Assembly (NCBI GenBank): GCA_946480555.1
Contig: CAMLLE010000030.1
Location: forward strand, 1-12,067
Length of the DNA stretch: 12,067 bases
Source: an uncultured Verrucomicrobia subdivision 3 bacterium
GTDB lineage: Bacteria > Verrucomicrobiota > Verrucomicrobiae > Limisphaerales > CAMLLE01
Reading direction: 5' to 3'
In this document: positions 1 through 7,559 of the stretch, piece after piece
Numbering within the stretch: the stretch's first letter is position 1
Layout of the letters: every line of letters starts with the position of its first letter
Notes under the pieces: model-generated
The model's input: the letters and a program-made list of their open reading frames with translations, nothing else
Told to the model about the DNA's origin: nothing
Database searches by the model: none
Position numbers and translations under genes: made by a program

Positions 1-12
1 CTCTTCCGATCT
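1..12. other. Residual Illumina adapter at contig end
   Basis: The first 12 bases read CTCTTCCGATCT, identical to the 3' end of the standard Illumina TruSeq adapter (reverse complement AGATCGGAAGAG). They sit exactly at the edge, inside the reading frame of the truncated minus-strand gene, so genomic sequence probably begins at base 13. A chance 12-base match exactly at the terminus is very unlikely. Confidence 0.9.
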
Positions 13-917
13 AATTTCGGAAGAACCCCCTGGACGGTTTCCACAGAAATATCGGGAACGCTCTTCAGCTTCGCGTAAAGCACGGCGTTCGTTGAAATCT
101 CTCTGCGTTCGGCAGCAGGCCGGTTGGTGGCTGCCGCGCTCGGACCGGCCAGCGCGTTGTTGCGAATCGTTGCGACCTGCTGCTCCGTCAGCGCAATGCT
201 GTAGAGGCGCACATCGTGGAGCAGGGCGCCGAGCGTGGGATCGTCCTCATACTGCGAACGGCCGATGTAGAGGCGATTCTCTTCCGCGGAATCCTGTTCC
301 AACACCTGTTCGAGATTCAGCGTCACGCCGGTGCTTTGGCCAGCGCGCGCGCCATCTTTGTAAATCGTCAGCGTCTTCCGGCCTGCATCGAGCACAACGG
401 CAAGGTGCGTCCATTTGTTTGTAGCGAGCGGTGCGGCAATGGGACCTTGCTCCACTTCCCAGCCTTCAGTCGTGATGCGGGCCCGATAACCATCGGACTC
501 GCCATCGCCAGTGGGTGTGCAGAAGAAGTTCGCGGCGGTGTTCTGGCCAAAATCAAAGAAGCGCTGCCACGGCGCGCTGGAGCGCAGCAGAATCCAGCCG
601 GAAACGCTGATGGTATCCACGCCGTTCAACGAATCGTTTGGCAGTTCGAGATATTGATTGCTGGAGAGCGACAGCACTTTCCCGAACTGCGCATCCGCAA
701 CGAAGGCCGCTGAACCGCCGCGCAGCGCGGCGTGCTGGCTGTTGCGCGAGCGATCCTGCGTGTTGTCGCTGAGAACGTATCGCGAGATCAGCGCCGTTTC
801 GCCGATGCCATCCAGGAACTGATCGCCACCGTCACTTTGTGCGAGCAGGTGAGCCGATGGGAATATGGTGGTGGCGAGGAGCGTGATCGAACCGGCAAAC
901 GTGCGGATGATTTTCAT
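13..917 (-). CDS. Secreted LamG-domain protein, N-terminal part (truncated by contig end)
   Basis: An open frame runs leftward from ATG at 917 and is cut by the contig edge after 301 codons. The protein opens MKIIRTFAGSITLLATT, a short basic start and hydrophobic stretch, with likely signal peptidase cleavage after SAHLLA (about residue 26), so it should be exported. Residues about 40-257 look like a LamG/concanavalin-like jelly-roll: VSGWILL (about 105-111), NKWTHLAVVLD (about 167-177), LTIYKDG (about 183-189), LYIGRSQ and LLHDVRLYSIALTEQQVATIRN near its end. Residues about 286-301 (VPDISVETVQGVLPKL) resemble the first strand of a group-4 bacterial Ig-like (Big_4) domain. From memory, LamG plus Big_4 occurs on secreted glycoside hydrolases such as GH127-type proteins, but no catalytic part is visible, so the enzyme identity is inference only. 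There is no Shine-Dalgarno before the ATG. It is divergent from the pseudopilin gene at 1207. Confidence 0.82.
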
Positions 918-989
918 TTTGAACGGATGTTGAACCAATCGTGCAACCCGATCTCTGAACGCGGCATTTGCACGGCTGGAAATGAGATG

Positions 990-1019
990 CTTATACGCTG
1001 GAATCTGTGCCCGGCACAA
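990..1019 (-). promoter_or_regulatory. Candidate promoter with overlapping palindrome for the LamG gene
   Basis: Reading leftward, TTGTGC (1019-1014) and TATAAG (995-990) are separated by 18 bases and lie about 70 bases before the ATG at 917. A perfect 6-1-6 palindrome, TGTGCC-c-GGCACA (1006-1018), overlaps the -35-like box and could be an operator. Both are pattern matches only; several palindromes of this size are expected by chance in 12 kb. The rest of the 289-base divergent gap (918-1206) shows no gene; a second 6-1-6 palindrome, CACCGC-a-GCGGTG, lies at 1101-1113. Confidence 0.25.
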
Positions 1020-1195
1020 TGCCTTTGCCCGCGAAGGATGAAATCGAACAGCCCGCGGTGCATTTTGGATATGCCGGGCGCTGAATTCGAAACGGCTCAG
1101 CACCGCAGCGGTGAAAATGAGCAGTCTGCCGTGGATTTTGCACATGGGAAAAGGCCGGTCCGGTGTTAGAGAAAAATTGTTCCACAAACGTAACC

Positions 1196-1199
1196 GGAG
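1196..1199 (+). promoter_or_regulatory. Shine-Dalgarno deciding the pseudopilin start
   Basis: GGAG lies 7 bases before ATG 1207. This supports 1207 over the in-frame ATG at 1111, whose extra 32 residues are polar and unlike a prepilin leader. It is the only evident Shine-Dalgarno among the genes of the window. Confidence 0.6.
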
Positions 1200-1206
1200 T
1201 CCTTGC

Positions 1207-2004
1207 ATGAATTTGAATTCTCGGAAAACGCCGGTCAGTTCCAAATGCCGGCTGGAAACGCTCCTCAAAAAATCAGAGCCGAACCGCGCCTTCACTTTGA
1301 TCGAACTGCTGGTGGTCATTGCCATCATAGCCATTCTCGCCGCGATGCTCCTGCCAGCATTGGCCAAAGCGAAGGAGAAGGCCAAGCGCATCAGCTGCGC
1401 GAACAACACCCGGCAGTTCGCCATCGCGCTGCATCTTTACGCCGGGGATTTCAAGGACCGCCTTCCGGTGCTGACTCGTGGCTACTGGGTTTGGGACATG
1501 GATGTGCCGGTGGCGGACTACATGACGAAAAACGGATCGCAGCGGCATGCGCTGTATTGTTCGGCAAACAAGCAGCAGGACAACGATGAGCTCTGGGGCG
1601 GGCCAAATGGATATGCGAATACGGGCTACCGGGTGATCGGCTACGCCACGACGTTCAAAGGTGCGGCGAATCTTCACCCGACAAATGTGAACGAAAAGAT
1701 CACGCCTGCCTCCGTGAGAGATACGGCGTTGAATGTCACGCATCCGCCCCCGCCGCCCACCGACCGCGTGGTGTTTGCCGATGCGACGCTGTCACTGGCT
1801 GGGCAGAACAATCCGCAGTTCAAGTCGCGCTACAAGTACACGCAGATTCAAGGCGGGGCGACTGATCTCCACAACTCGCCGCATCTTCAAGGCAAGCTCC
1901 CGGCAGGAGGGAACATCGCCCTGCTGGACGGGCATGTGGAATGGCGAAAATTCGATTTCATGCTGCCGCGCACCACCGGTTCAGTGCCAGTGTTCTGGTG
2001 GTAG
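1207..2004 (+). CDS. Prepilin-like (type II pseudopilin-type) protein with C-terminal DG motif
   Basis: The 265-residue protein has a type IV prepilin N-terminus. A 28-residue basic leader is followed by [18 protein letters not shown] (from residue 29), with the conserved Glu at +5 (E33) and a long hydrophobic helix to about residue 51, then [11 protein letters not shown]. Processing by a prepilin peptidase is expected between A28 and F29; the consensus -1 residue is Gly, here Ala. The rest is a globular domain with C64 and C118 and a run of five prolines (180-184). It ends with [16 protein letters not shown] (234-249), matching the 'H-X9-DG' prepilin-processing-associated domain found in large families in Verrucomicrobia, Planctomycetes and Lentisphaerae. 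The His nine residues before DG is replaced by Leu (L231); the nearest His (H226) gives X14. The protein would sit in the inner membrane or join a secretion pseudopilus. Its exact role is unknown, and no secretion ATPase or secretin gene is in this window. Confidence 0.92.
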   Translation: MNLNSRKTPVSSKCRLETLLKKSEPNRAFTLIELLVVIAIIAILAAMLLPALAKAKEKAKRISCANNTRQFAIALHLYAGDFKDRLPVLTRGYWVWDMDVPVADYMTKNGSQRHALYCSANKQQDNDELWGGPNGYANTGYRVIGYATTFKGAANLHPTNVNEKITPASVRDTALNVTHPPPPPTDRVVFADATLSLAGQNNPQFKSRYKYTQIQGGATDLHNSPHLQGKLPAGGNIALLDGHVEWRKFDFMLPRTTGSVPVFWW

Positions 2005-2638
2005 CCACTGCAGCGGTCAATATCGGCGGGACGGATAACGGCTGGTTGGGCGTGGACGATGGAATCCCTGTTCAACCAGCCGAAATATATTTCCGAGACC
2101 ACTTCTCGGTTCGATGGTTCGATCCAATAACTTGGTTCTTCATGTTGCTTCGCGTTGTACCGATGAATCCTCCTCCGCTCCGGAGGCGCGATGGCGATAG
2201 CCACGGGTGAAGCGCAGCGGAACCCGTGGATCTGCGTGGAGAATTTGTGAAGCCCAGACGGGGCCACAGGTGCAGAAGTTCCAAGGCTCGTGAGCCGTTT
2301 CAATGAAACAGGAAGCTTTGCGTAAGGCTTTTCGAACTGTGAGATCAGCAGTCCAAACGGGATTGATGAAGGGGTAACTTCCAACCGCAAAGGCGTTCGC
2401 CAGAACGTGGAATCCGACAGCCGCGATGCGCGCGGTCTCCGAACTGATGTGGATTTCGCTGATGCGGGAGTGGGTTTCGCTGATTCCGCTTCTGGAAGCT
2501 TCCTGCAATTCTCGCGACCATGTGCTCCCATTTCAACAGGCGTGAGGCGGCTTGTGGAAATCATTCATTCATACCCCTGAGAACTATCTGCCAGCTTCAA
2601 AACCCTTAAACCATGAACCGGCCCAAACCCATCAGTCT
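2005..2638. other. Gene-free region with clustered small hairpins; possible dispersed repeat
   Basis: No frame here shows convincing protein features; the open frames lack ribosome sites and recognisable domains. Between 2172 and 2309 there are four perfect inverted repeats: CCTCCG/CGGAGG with a 3-base loop (2172-2186), CCACGGGT/ACCCGTGG with a 13-base loop (2201-2229), GGCTC/GAGCC (2285-2296) and GTTTCA/TGAAAC (2297-2309). A 10-base palindrome GGAAGCTTCC lies at 2494-2503, and TTTCGCTGAT is repeated directly at 2454-2463 and 2475-2484. The density of stems and absence of coding suggest an interspersed repeat or a structured RNA. The segment reminds me of intergenic repeats of Verrucomicrobia/Planctomycetes, but I cannot confirm this. 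Confidence 0.4.
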
Positions 2639-2642
2639 ATGA
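2613..2642 (+). CDS. Possible 9-residue leader peptide overlapping the next start
   Basis: ATG at 2613 opens a nine-codon frame (MNRPKPISL) whose TGA (2640-2642) overlaps the ATG at 2639-2641 in an ATGA arrangement typical of translational coupling. The large gene downstream lacks a Shine-Dalgarno, so coupling could help start it. The leader also lacks a visible ribosome site, and a chance overlap is quite possible. Confidence 0.2.
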   Translation: MNRPKPISL

Positions 2643-5600
2643 AATCAACACTCATCCAACGCGTCGGCGCCTTGGTGGCTCTCGGTCTCGCCACGGCGGC
2701 GCAGGCGGGCACCTTCACGGACAATTTCAGTGTCAACCGAAACTACCTCACTCAAGGTGTCGTCGGCACTGCCTATCAGGGCATCACCGCCGGTGAAATC
2801 AACCCCGGCACGCTCGTCACATGGGACGCAAACATCACCGCCCCTGGCACGCTGACGATCACCAACACGGGCGGCGCCTGGCGCAACACAGGCGATGGCC
2901 CGTTCCTCTGGACGATGGTCAATGGCGATTTCACAAACACGGTCCGCGTGAGTGACATGTCGCAGCTGAACTTCAATTTCGCCGGTTTGATGGTGCGCAA
3001 TCCGGACACGAACGCCGGCCAGAGCTATGTGTCGATGGCCATTTTCGCTGAGTTCAACATCGCCATCGTGTATCGCGACACAATCAGCGGCAGCGACAGC
3101 GACATTGGCTGGACGCCTGCCTACTTCATCCAGGACGACAAATCGACCTGGCCGGAATGGCTGCAGATCAGCCGTGTCGGGACGTTGGTGACGTTGAACG
3201 CTTCCCAGGACGGGGTGAATTGGGAAATGGTCACGCAGATTGACCGGCCGGACCTTCCGGCGGATGTGCAGGTCGGCGTCTTCGATTCGACGTTTTCTGC
3301 AAACGAAAACTACGCGCAGTTCCAAAGTTTCACGGTCGAAGGACCAAACGTGGGTACAGCCACGCCGCCGACCCAGGCTTCCGGCCTGACGGTGACTCCA
3401 GTGACCAAGGCGTTGAACGTTTCATGGACTCCCGGCGCCGGCAGCGCGGGCAGCGTGGTGGTAGTGCGCCGCGATGCTCCGGTCACGCGGCAGCCGATCA
3501 ACGGGACCAATTATGTTGGCGATGCTGTGTTTGGCAGCGGCGACAGTCTGGGCGAATCCAATCTGGTGGTCTTCGCCGGCGCAGGCAACAGCGTCACGAT
3601 CACGAACGTCACCCCTAGCATTCCTTACACGGTCGCGGTTTACGCCTATTCCGGTTCAGGAGCGTCCACGGTTTATGCCATCAGTAACGCGCCCGTCAGC
3701 ACTGCAGCACCGTTGGGCAACGCAGTCGGCATCAGCATTACCTACGGGGCGACGAACGCAGTGGCCGTGGATGACACCGTCCAGGCCCAAGTGCTCCTGC
3801 ATTTCGACAGCGGCGACACCATTCAGGTTTCCGGAGCGACATTCGCATCGGCCAACACGAACATCGCCAGCATCACGACAGCCGGACTGGCTTCGGGCGT
3901 TGCGGCGGGAACCGTATCGATCAGCGCCAGCTACCAAACATTCAACACCAGCAGCAATCTGACCGTTGTTGTTCTTCCGGTCACAGAGGATTTCAGTGCG
4001 GCACGCAACTTCCTGACGCAAGGTGTCGCGGGAACGTATTGGCACGGGGTAACGTTCGGAACCAATGACGTTCCGCCCGGTGGTGTAACCGCTGGGTTGG
4101 GACAGACAACCATGGCGAATTCCGGTATCAGCAAAGCCGGGCGCTTGACCGTGCAAAGCTCGGACACGGGATTCGATGCCGCTGAGAATGACGGCTTCTT
4201 CCTCTATCGCGTGATTCAGGGCGACTTCAGCATTGCGATCCAGGTCAATACGTTCAACAACGCCGCGTTCCACATGCCAGGCCTCATGGCGCGTGCGCCC
4301 TTTGAATTGGCTTTCGCTGAGAACTCGCTGGCGATCGTGGGCTTCAATGAATTCAACATCGGCAACTTCGTTCGCGTCGTGACAAGCGGTGCAAAGGCCG
4401 AAGTGGGACAGCAATTCGGACAATCGGCCCAGCCGTTCATCAAACTGGAACGCCAGACGAACACGTTCAATTTCTACCAGAAGGCGCATGCGCTCGATTC
4501 GTGGACGTTGATCTGGTCACAGGAACGGGCTGACTTGGACGGTGTTGCCATGCAGGTGGGCATTGTGGATCAAATCTTCACTGCCAACATCGGGCTGGTG
4601 GAATTCGACAATCTCGTGATCACGAATCCGCTCGCGCTGTCGCCGAACGCTCCTTCCGGCCCGAGCAACCTCGCGCTCTCCAGCACGGAATCCGGCAAGG
4701 TCGCCGTCAGCTGGACCGCAGGCGCGGGCAGCTCCGGCAGCATCGTGGTGGCGCACCCGGAAATTCCGGCGACGCGCCAGCCGGTGGATGGTTCGGACTT
4801 CTCCGCCACAGCGAACAACGACATTCAACTGGGCCTCGATCTTGGTGGCTCAAACATCGTGGTCTTTGCCGGTTCGGGCACGTCGGTCACGGTTTCCAAC
4901 CTCCCGCCGTACCACTACACATTCACCGTGTATGCCTACAAGACCGTCGGCGGCACGAACTACTACAACATCCTCAGCCCGGCCAGCAGCGGCATCGATG
5001 TCCTCGGAGTGCCGATCATCAATCCGCAGCCGGTGGCAGAAATCACGCGGTTCGTGGGACAGGACATCTCCATCGCGTCGGGTGCGTCGCCCGGCAGTTA
5101 TCGCTGGCAGAAGGATGGTGCGGATGTCGCCAACAGCTCGCGTATTTCCGGCGCCTTGACATCCAAGCTCAACATCAACGATCTCGTGCTGGGCGATGCC
5201 GGAAGCTACACCTTCGTCGTATCCAATTCGATCGCGTCGGTTACCAGCTCACCCACGGTGCTGACGGTGCTGGCTCCGAACAAGGCCAGTGAAACTTCTG
5301 TGCTGGGCTACGGTCCGGCAGCTTTCTGGCAGTTTGAGGAAACCTCCGGGGCCACAGCGTTCGACTATGTCGGTGGCTTCGATGGAACTCATGGTGGCGC
5401 CGATGGTTTGGGCGTTGAAGGCCCGCGGCCGATCGATGGCTTTGCGCATTTCACGACCACAAACTTGGCCACGCAGCTGCCTGGCAACGGCGGCGCCTCC
5501 GCCGTTTCGTTCCCGGGCCTCACCCCCGCCGGTCAGACCGTCGCTGCACTGACAGTTACCGCCTGGATCAAACCCTTCCTCGCGCCTGCTGACCGGGCCG

Positions 5601-6145
5601 GAATCGTGACTTTCACCGCTCCAGCAGACTCTGGATTGCGCTATTACGGTGCGAACGGACTGAGTGTGCTCTGGAACAACAGTGTGGCACACACCGGATT
5701 GTTCCCGCCCTTGAATCAGTGGTCGTTCGTGGCCATGGTTGTCACCCCGACTGGCGCGAATGTTTATCTCGCGACCAGCAGCGGCTGGCAAGTGTTCAGC
5801 GACAGCGTTGCGCGGCCGGCCATTGGGTTGAGCGGCACCGGCTGGATTGGCTCGGACCGCAACATTTTGGATCGCTACTTCGAAGGGGTCATCGACGAAG
5901 TTGCCGTCTTCAAGGGAGCGCTTCCAGGTTCGGCGATTACGAACCTTTTCAACGGCATCACCGCTCCGCCGAGCGTTACGCTGAGCATCCAGAAGATTGT
6001 TGGAGGTCTCCAGTTAAACTGGCCGCAAGGTACGTTGCTGGAATCCACCAATGTGCTGGGACCGTGGACGACGAACTCGGCCACGTCGCCCTACACCATC
6101 AGCAATCCGACTGGTAATAAGTATTTCCGGGTTCGAGTTCAGTAG
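2639..6145 (+). CDS. Large secreted multidomain protein (duplicated lectin-like + FN3 units, Big2-like, Ig, LamG)
   Basis: The start at 2639 gives 1168 residues with a clean signal peptide (MKSTLIQRVGALVALGLATAAQA, cleavage after about residue 23). An in-frame ATG at 2552 would bury that signal behind 29 polar residues. Visible modules are: a lectin-like beta-sandwich resembling DUF1349-type folds (about 28-236); an FN3-like domain (about 246-355); a Big2-like Ig domain (about 362-447); a second lectin-like unit (about 450-663) and FN3-like unit (about 673-788), both clear repeats of the first; an I-set-like Ig domain (about 793-878, with YRWQKDG and DAGSYTFVVSN); LamG (about 884-1108, with FWQFEE, VTAWIKP, WSFVAMVV, FEGVIDEVAVFKGAL); and a C-terminal tail (about 1113-1168, LQLNWPQGTLLESTNVLGPWT...YFRVRVQ) that I recognise as a recurrent ending on verrucomicrobial secreted proteins. 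No catalytic motif is visible, so adhesion or glycan/particle binding outside the cell is the best inference. It has no PEP-CTERM or LPXTG signal. Confidence 0.93.
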   Translation: MKSTLIQRVGALVALGLATAAQAGTFTDNFSVNRNYLTQGVVGTAYQGITAGEINPGTLVTWDANITAPGTLTITNTGGAWRNTGDGPFLWTMVNGDFTNTVRVSDMSQLNFNFAGLMVRNPDTNAGQSYVSMAIFAEFNIAIVYRDTISGSDSDIGWTPAYFIQDDKSTWPEWLQISRVGTLVTLNASQDGVNWEMVTQIDRPDLPADVQVGVFDSTFSANENYAQFQSFTVEGPNVGTATPPTQASGLTVTPVTKALNVSWTPGAGSAGSVVVVRRDAPVTRQPINGTNYVGDAVFGSGDSLGESNLVVFAGAGNSVTITNVTPSIPYTVAVYAYSGSGASTVYAISNAPVSTAAPLGNAVGISITYGATNAVAVDDTVQAQVLLHFDSGDTIQVSGATFASANTNIASITTAGLASGVAAGTVSISASYQTFNTSSNLTVVVLPVTEDFSAARNFLTQGVAGTYWHGVTFGTNDVPPGGVTAGLGQTTMANSGISKAGRLTVQSSDTGFDAAENDGFFLYRVIQGDFSIAIQVNTFNNAAFHMPGLMARAPFELAFAENSLAIVGFNEFNIGNFVRVVTSGAKAEVGQQFGQSAQPFIKLERQTNTFNFYQKAHALDSWTLIWSQERADLDGVAMQVGIVDQIFTANIGLVEFDNLVITNPLALSPNAPSGPSNLALSSTESGKVAVSWTAGAGSSGSIVVAHPEIPATRQPVDGSDFSATANNDIQLGLDLGGSNIVVFAGSGTSVTVSNLPPYHYTFTVYAYKTVGGTNYYNILSPASSGIDVLGVPIINPQPVAEITRFVGQDISIASGASPGSYRWQKDGADVANSSRISGALTSKLNINDLVLGDAGSYTFVVSNSIASVTSSPTVLTVLAPNKASETSVLGYGPAAFWQFEETSGATAFDYVGGFDGTHGGADGLGVEGPRPIDGFAHFTTTNLATQLPGNGGASAVSFPGLTPAGQTVAALTVTAWIKPFLAPADRAGIVTFTAPADSGLRYYGANGLSVLWNNSVAHTGLFPPLNQWSFVAMVVTPTGANVYLATSSGWQVFSDSVARPAIGLSGTGWIGSDRNILDRYFEGVIDEVAVFKGALPGSAITNLFNGITAPPSVTLSIQKIVGGLQLNWPQGTLLESTNVLGPWTTNSATSPYTISNPTGNKYFRVRVQ

Positions 6146-6172
6146 GGTTCGGAGAATGTTGGGTGGGTTCAG

Positions 6173-6200
6173 CGAAGGGCCGGAGCAATCCGGCCCTTCG
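6173..6200 (+). terminator. Strong hairpin after the large secreted gene
   Basis: CGAAGGGCCGGA and TCCGGCCCTTCG form a perfect 12-base-pair stem closed by GCAA, a GNRA-type tetraloop. It begins 27 bases after the stop at 6145. No clear T-run follows, so it is either a weak intrinsic terminator or an mRNA 3'-end stabiliser. Confidence 0.6.
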
Positions 6201-6283
6201 TGGTTGACGGTAGGGCGCGCCGCATGCGCCTCGTTCAGTCCACATCCGAAAAAGGGAGTTTCCGAGAAAGCGGAGGAAGGAAC

Positions 6284-6339
6284 CCTCACCCGGCCTCCGG
6301 TCACCCCTCCCATTAGATGGGAGAGGGACGGGGGTGAGG
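6284..6339. repeat. Imperfect nested inverted repeat (REP-like)
   Basis: The outer arms CCTCACCC (6284-6291) and GGGTGAGG (6332-6339) enclose a perfect inner stem CTCCCAT-tag-ATGGGAG (6307-6323). The CCCTCACCC...CTCCC...GGGAG...GGGTGAGG pattern resembles extragenic repeats seen in many GC-rich bacterial genomes. It lies between genes with no coding signal. Copies elsewhere in the genome cannot be tested here. Confidence 0.5.
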
Positions 6340-6445
6340 CCTTCCGGAATGACTTTCAAGAATCACTCCAGCTGGCCGCCGCCCGGAACTGACCACAAAA
6401 CAAGGGCAAACCTGCCGCTTTACCTCGTTCTCTACCCGTGGTGCG

Positions 6446-6463
6446 CCCAGGCAAGCGCCTGGG
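6446..6463. repeat. Small perfect hairpin
   Basis: CCCAGGC and GCCTGGG form a 7-base-pair stem around AAGC, about 200 bases before the AraC gene. No T-run follows. It may be an extragenic palindromic repeat rather than a terminator. Confidence 0.4.
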
Positions 6464-6660
6464 ATACGGACGACTGACATTTGCGCCTCCTTTCCTTCGC
6501 GCCCTTGTGTTGGTCTCCCCCGGCTTCACTTGGACGAGACGGAGATGTTCCGTTTCTCGGTCGCGCCATGACACTGCATCAAATTTCTTTCCCGTGGCAT
6601 TTTGAACGGCGTTCTGTTAGCCAAATCCCATGTCGTCCGTAGTCCTAATTTTCCTGCCGC

Positions 6661-7551
6661 ATGACTGATAGCGAAACCCCACTCGTCGATGTGACCATTC
6701 ACAGCCCGCGCACGAAGATGCGTGGTGTTCAGGCAGCGAACGTCGAATCCCGGCCTTGGATCGAAGGCTTCCCCATCTGCCAGACGCTGAATCAATATCA
6801 GATGATCCACATTGGCATTCAGGAATCAGTTCCCATGACCCGGATCGTGCGGACGAAGCAAACGACCACTTATTTCCTCGCATGCATCGGCGGGCGCGGG
6901 CGGGTGTTGATCGACGGCCGTTGGCGTGTTTGTTCCGAAGGCCAGGCGTGTTTGCTTCCGGCGCACACGCTGAACGCGTTCGAGACTTTTCCGAAGGATA
7001 CCTGGGAGTTCTGCTGGGTTTGTTACCAGCGCCCGACCGAGCAGCGCCCGATCGCCGACATCACCACGCCCGTCATGGCCAAATACGATCCGCTGCCGCT
7101 GCGTTCGGCGATCCTCGGGTTGATGTATGAATGCAACGGACCGGCGCAGCCGACGTTGATTCAGGAATGGACGGACCTTGTTCATGCTTACGTGCTGCGA
7201 TTCGCGCAGCCGAAAGATCAGCCGGATCAACTTCGCCTGCTTTGGGAACGGGTCGTGCAGAATCTCTCCGACGAATGGAGCCTGGGCCGGCTGGCAAAGG
7301 AAGCGGGCTACAGCAACGAACATCTTCGCCGCCTTTGCCGGCGTCAGCTGGGCCGCAGTCCGATGCACCAGGTTACTTACCTGCGCATGCGCCGCGCGGC
7401 GGAGTTGCTCGCCACCACGGAGAAAACGATCGACTCCATCTCGCAGGAAATCGGCTACCACAATCCCTTCGTATTCTCAAACGCGTTCACGAAATGGATC
7501 GGGTGGCGCCCGTCGGAATATCGGCGGAAAAAGTTCTCGCCTCCGAAGTAG
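6661..7551 (+). CDS. AraC/XylS-family transcriptional regulator
   Basis: The 296-residue protein has the usual two-part AraC layout. Residues about 30-125 form a cupin-like sensor domain, with IGGRGRVLIDGRWRV (76-90) and GQACLLPAHTLNAFE (94-108) matching the beta strands of AraC-type ligand pockets. Residues about 194-290 hold the paired helix-turn-helix: SLGRLAKEAGYSNEHLRRLCRRQLG (about 207-231) and TIDSISQEIGYHNPFVFSNAFTKWIG (about 256-281), followed by RPSEYRR, a typical family ending. It should bind DNA in the cytoplasm in response to a small ligand, often a sugar or glycoside, but the ligand is unknown. The start at 6661 lacks a Shine-Dalgarno; a later in-frame Met (residue 20) would shorten only the non-conserved tip. 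The gene lies between the large secreted gene and the ATPase, separated from both by hairpins, so its target is not evident; control of a nearby secreted gene is possible but unsupported. Confidence 0.94.
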   Translation: MTDSETPLVDVTIHSPRTKMRGVQAANVESRPWIEGFPICQTLNQYQMIHIGIQESVPMTRIVRTKQTTTYFLACIGGRGRVLIDGRWRVCSEGQACLLPAHTLNAFETFPKDTWEFCWVCYQRPTEQRPIADITTPVMAKYDPLPLRSAILGLMYECNGPAQPTLIQEWTDLVHAYVLRFAQPKDQPDQLRLLWERVVQNLSDEWSLGRLAKEAGYSNEHLRRLCRRQLGRSPMHQVTYLRMRRAAELLATTEKTIDSISQEIGYHNPFVFSNAFTKWIGWRPSEYRRKKFSPPK

Positions 7552-7559
7552 AAGGAATG

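Larger units (their letters stand above)
6201..6660. other. Gene-free region upstream of the AraC regulator
   Basis: No frame shows recognisable protein features. The stretch holds the two hairpin repeats listed separately (6284-6339, 6446-6463) and the leader of the regulator gene. A small imperfect palindrome, GAACG-g-CGTTC, sits at 6605-6615, about 45 bases before the regulator start, and could be an operator, but it is short. I see no convincing -35/-10 pair. Confidence 0.4.

Noticed and set aside
216..713. Plus-strand open frame of 165 codons opposite the LamG gene
   Set aside because: It has no domain and no ribosome site, and the opposite strand gives a continuous signal peptide plus LamG protein.
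1111..1206. Upstream in-frame start for the pseudopilin
   Set aside because: It adds 32 residues unlike a prepilin leader, while ATG 1207 has a well-placed GGAG.
2303..2377. Short plus-strand frame MKQEALRKAFRTVRSAVQTG... of 24 codons
   Set aside because: It begins inside a small palindrome in the structured gene-free region, with no ribosome site; nothing else supports translation.
1887..2564. Minus-strand open frame of 225 codons across the pseudopilin end and the gene-free region
   Set aside because: It overlaps the real pseudopilin C-terminus antisense and has no recognisable domain, signal or ribosome site; it probably reflects base composition.
2552..2638. Earlier in-frame start for the large secreted protein
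   Set aside because: It would put 29 polar residues before an otherwise textbook signal peptide.
2645..3325. Minus-strand open frame of 226 codons inside the large secreted gene
   Set aside because: It is a shadow frame antisense to clear signal-peptide and beta-sandwich coding sequence.
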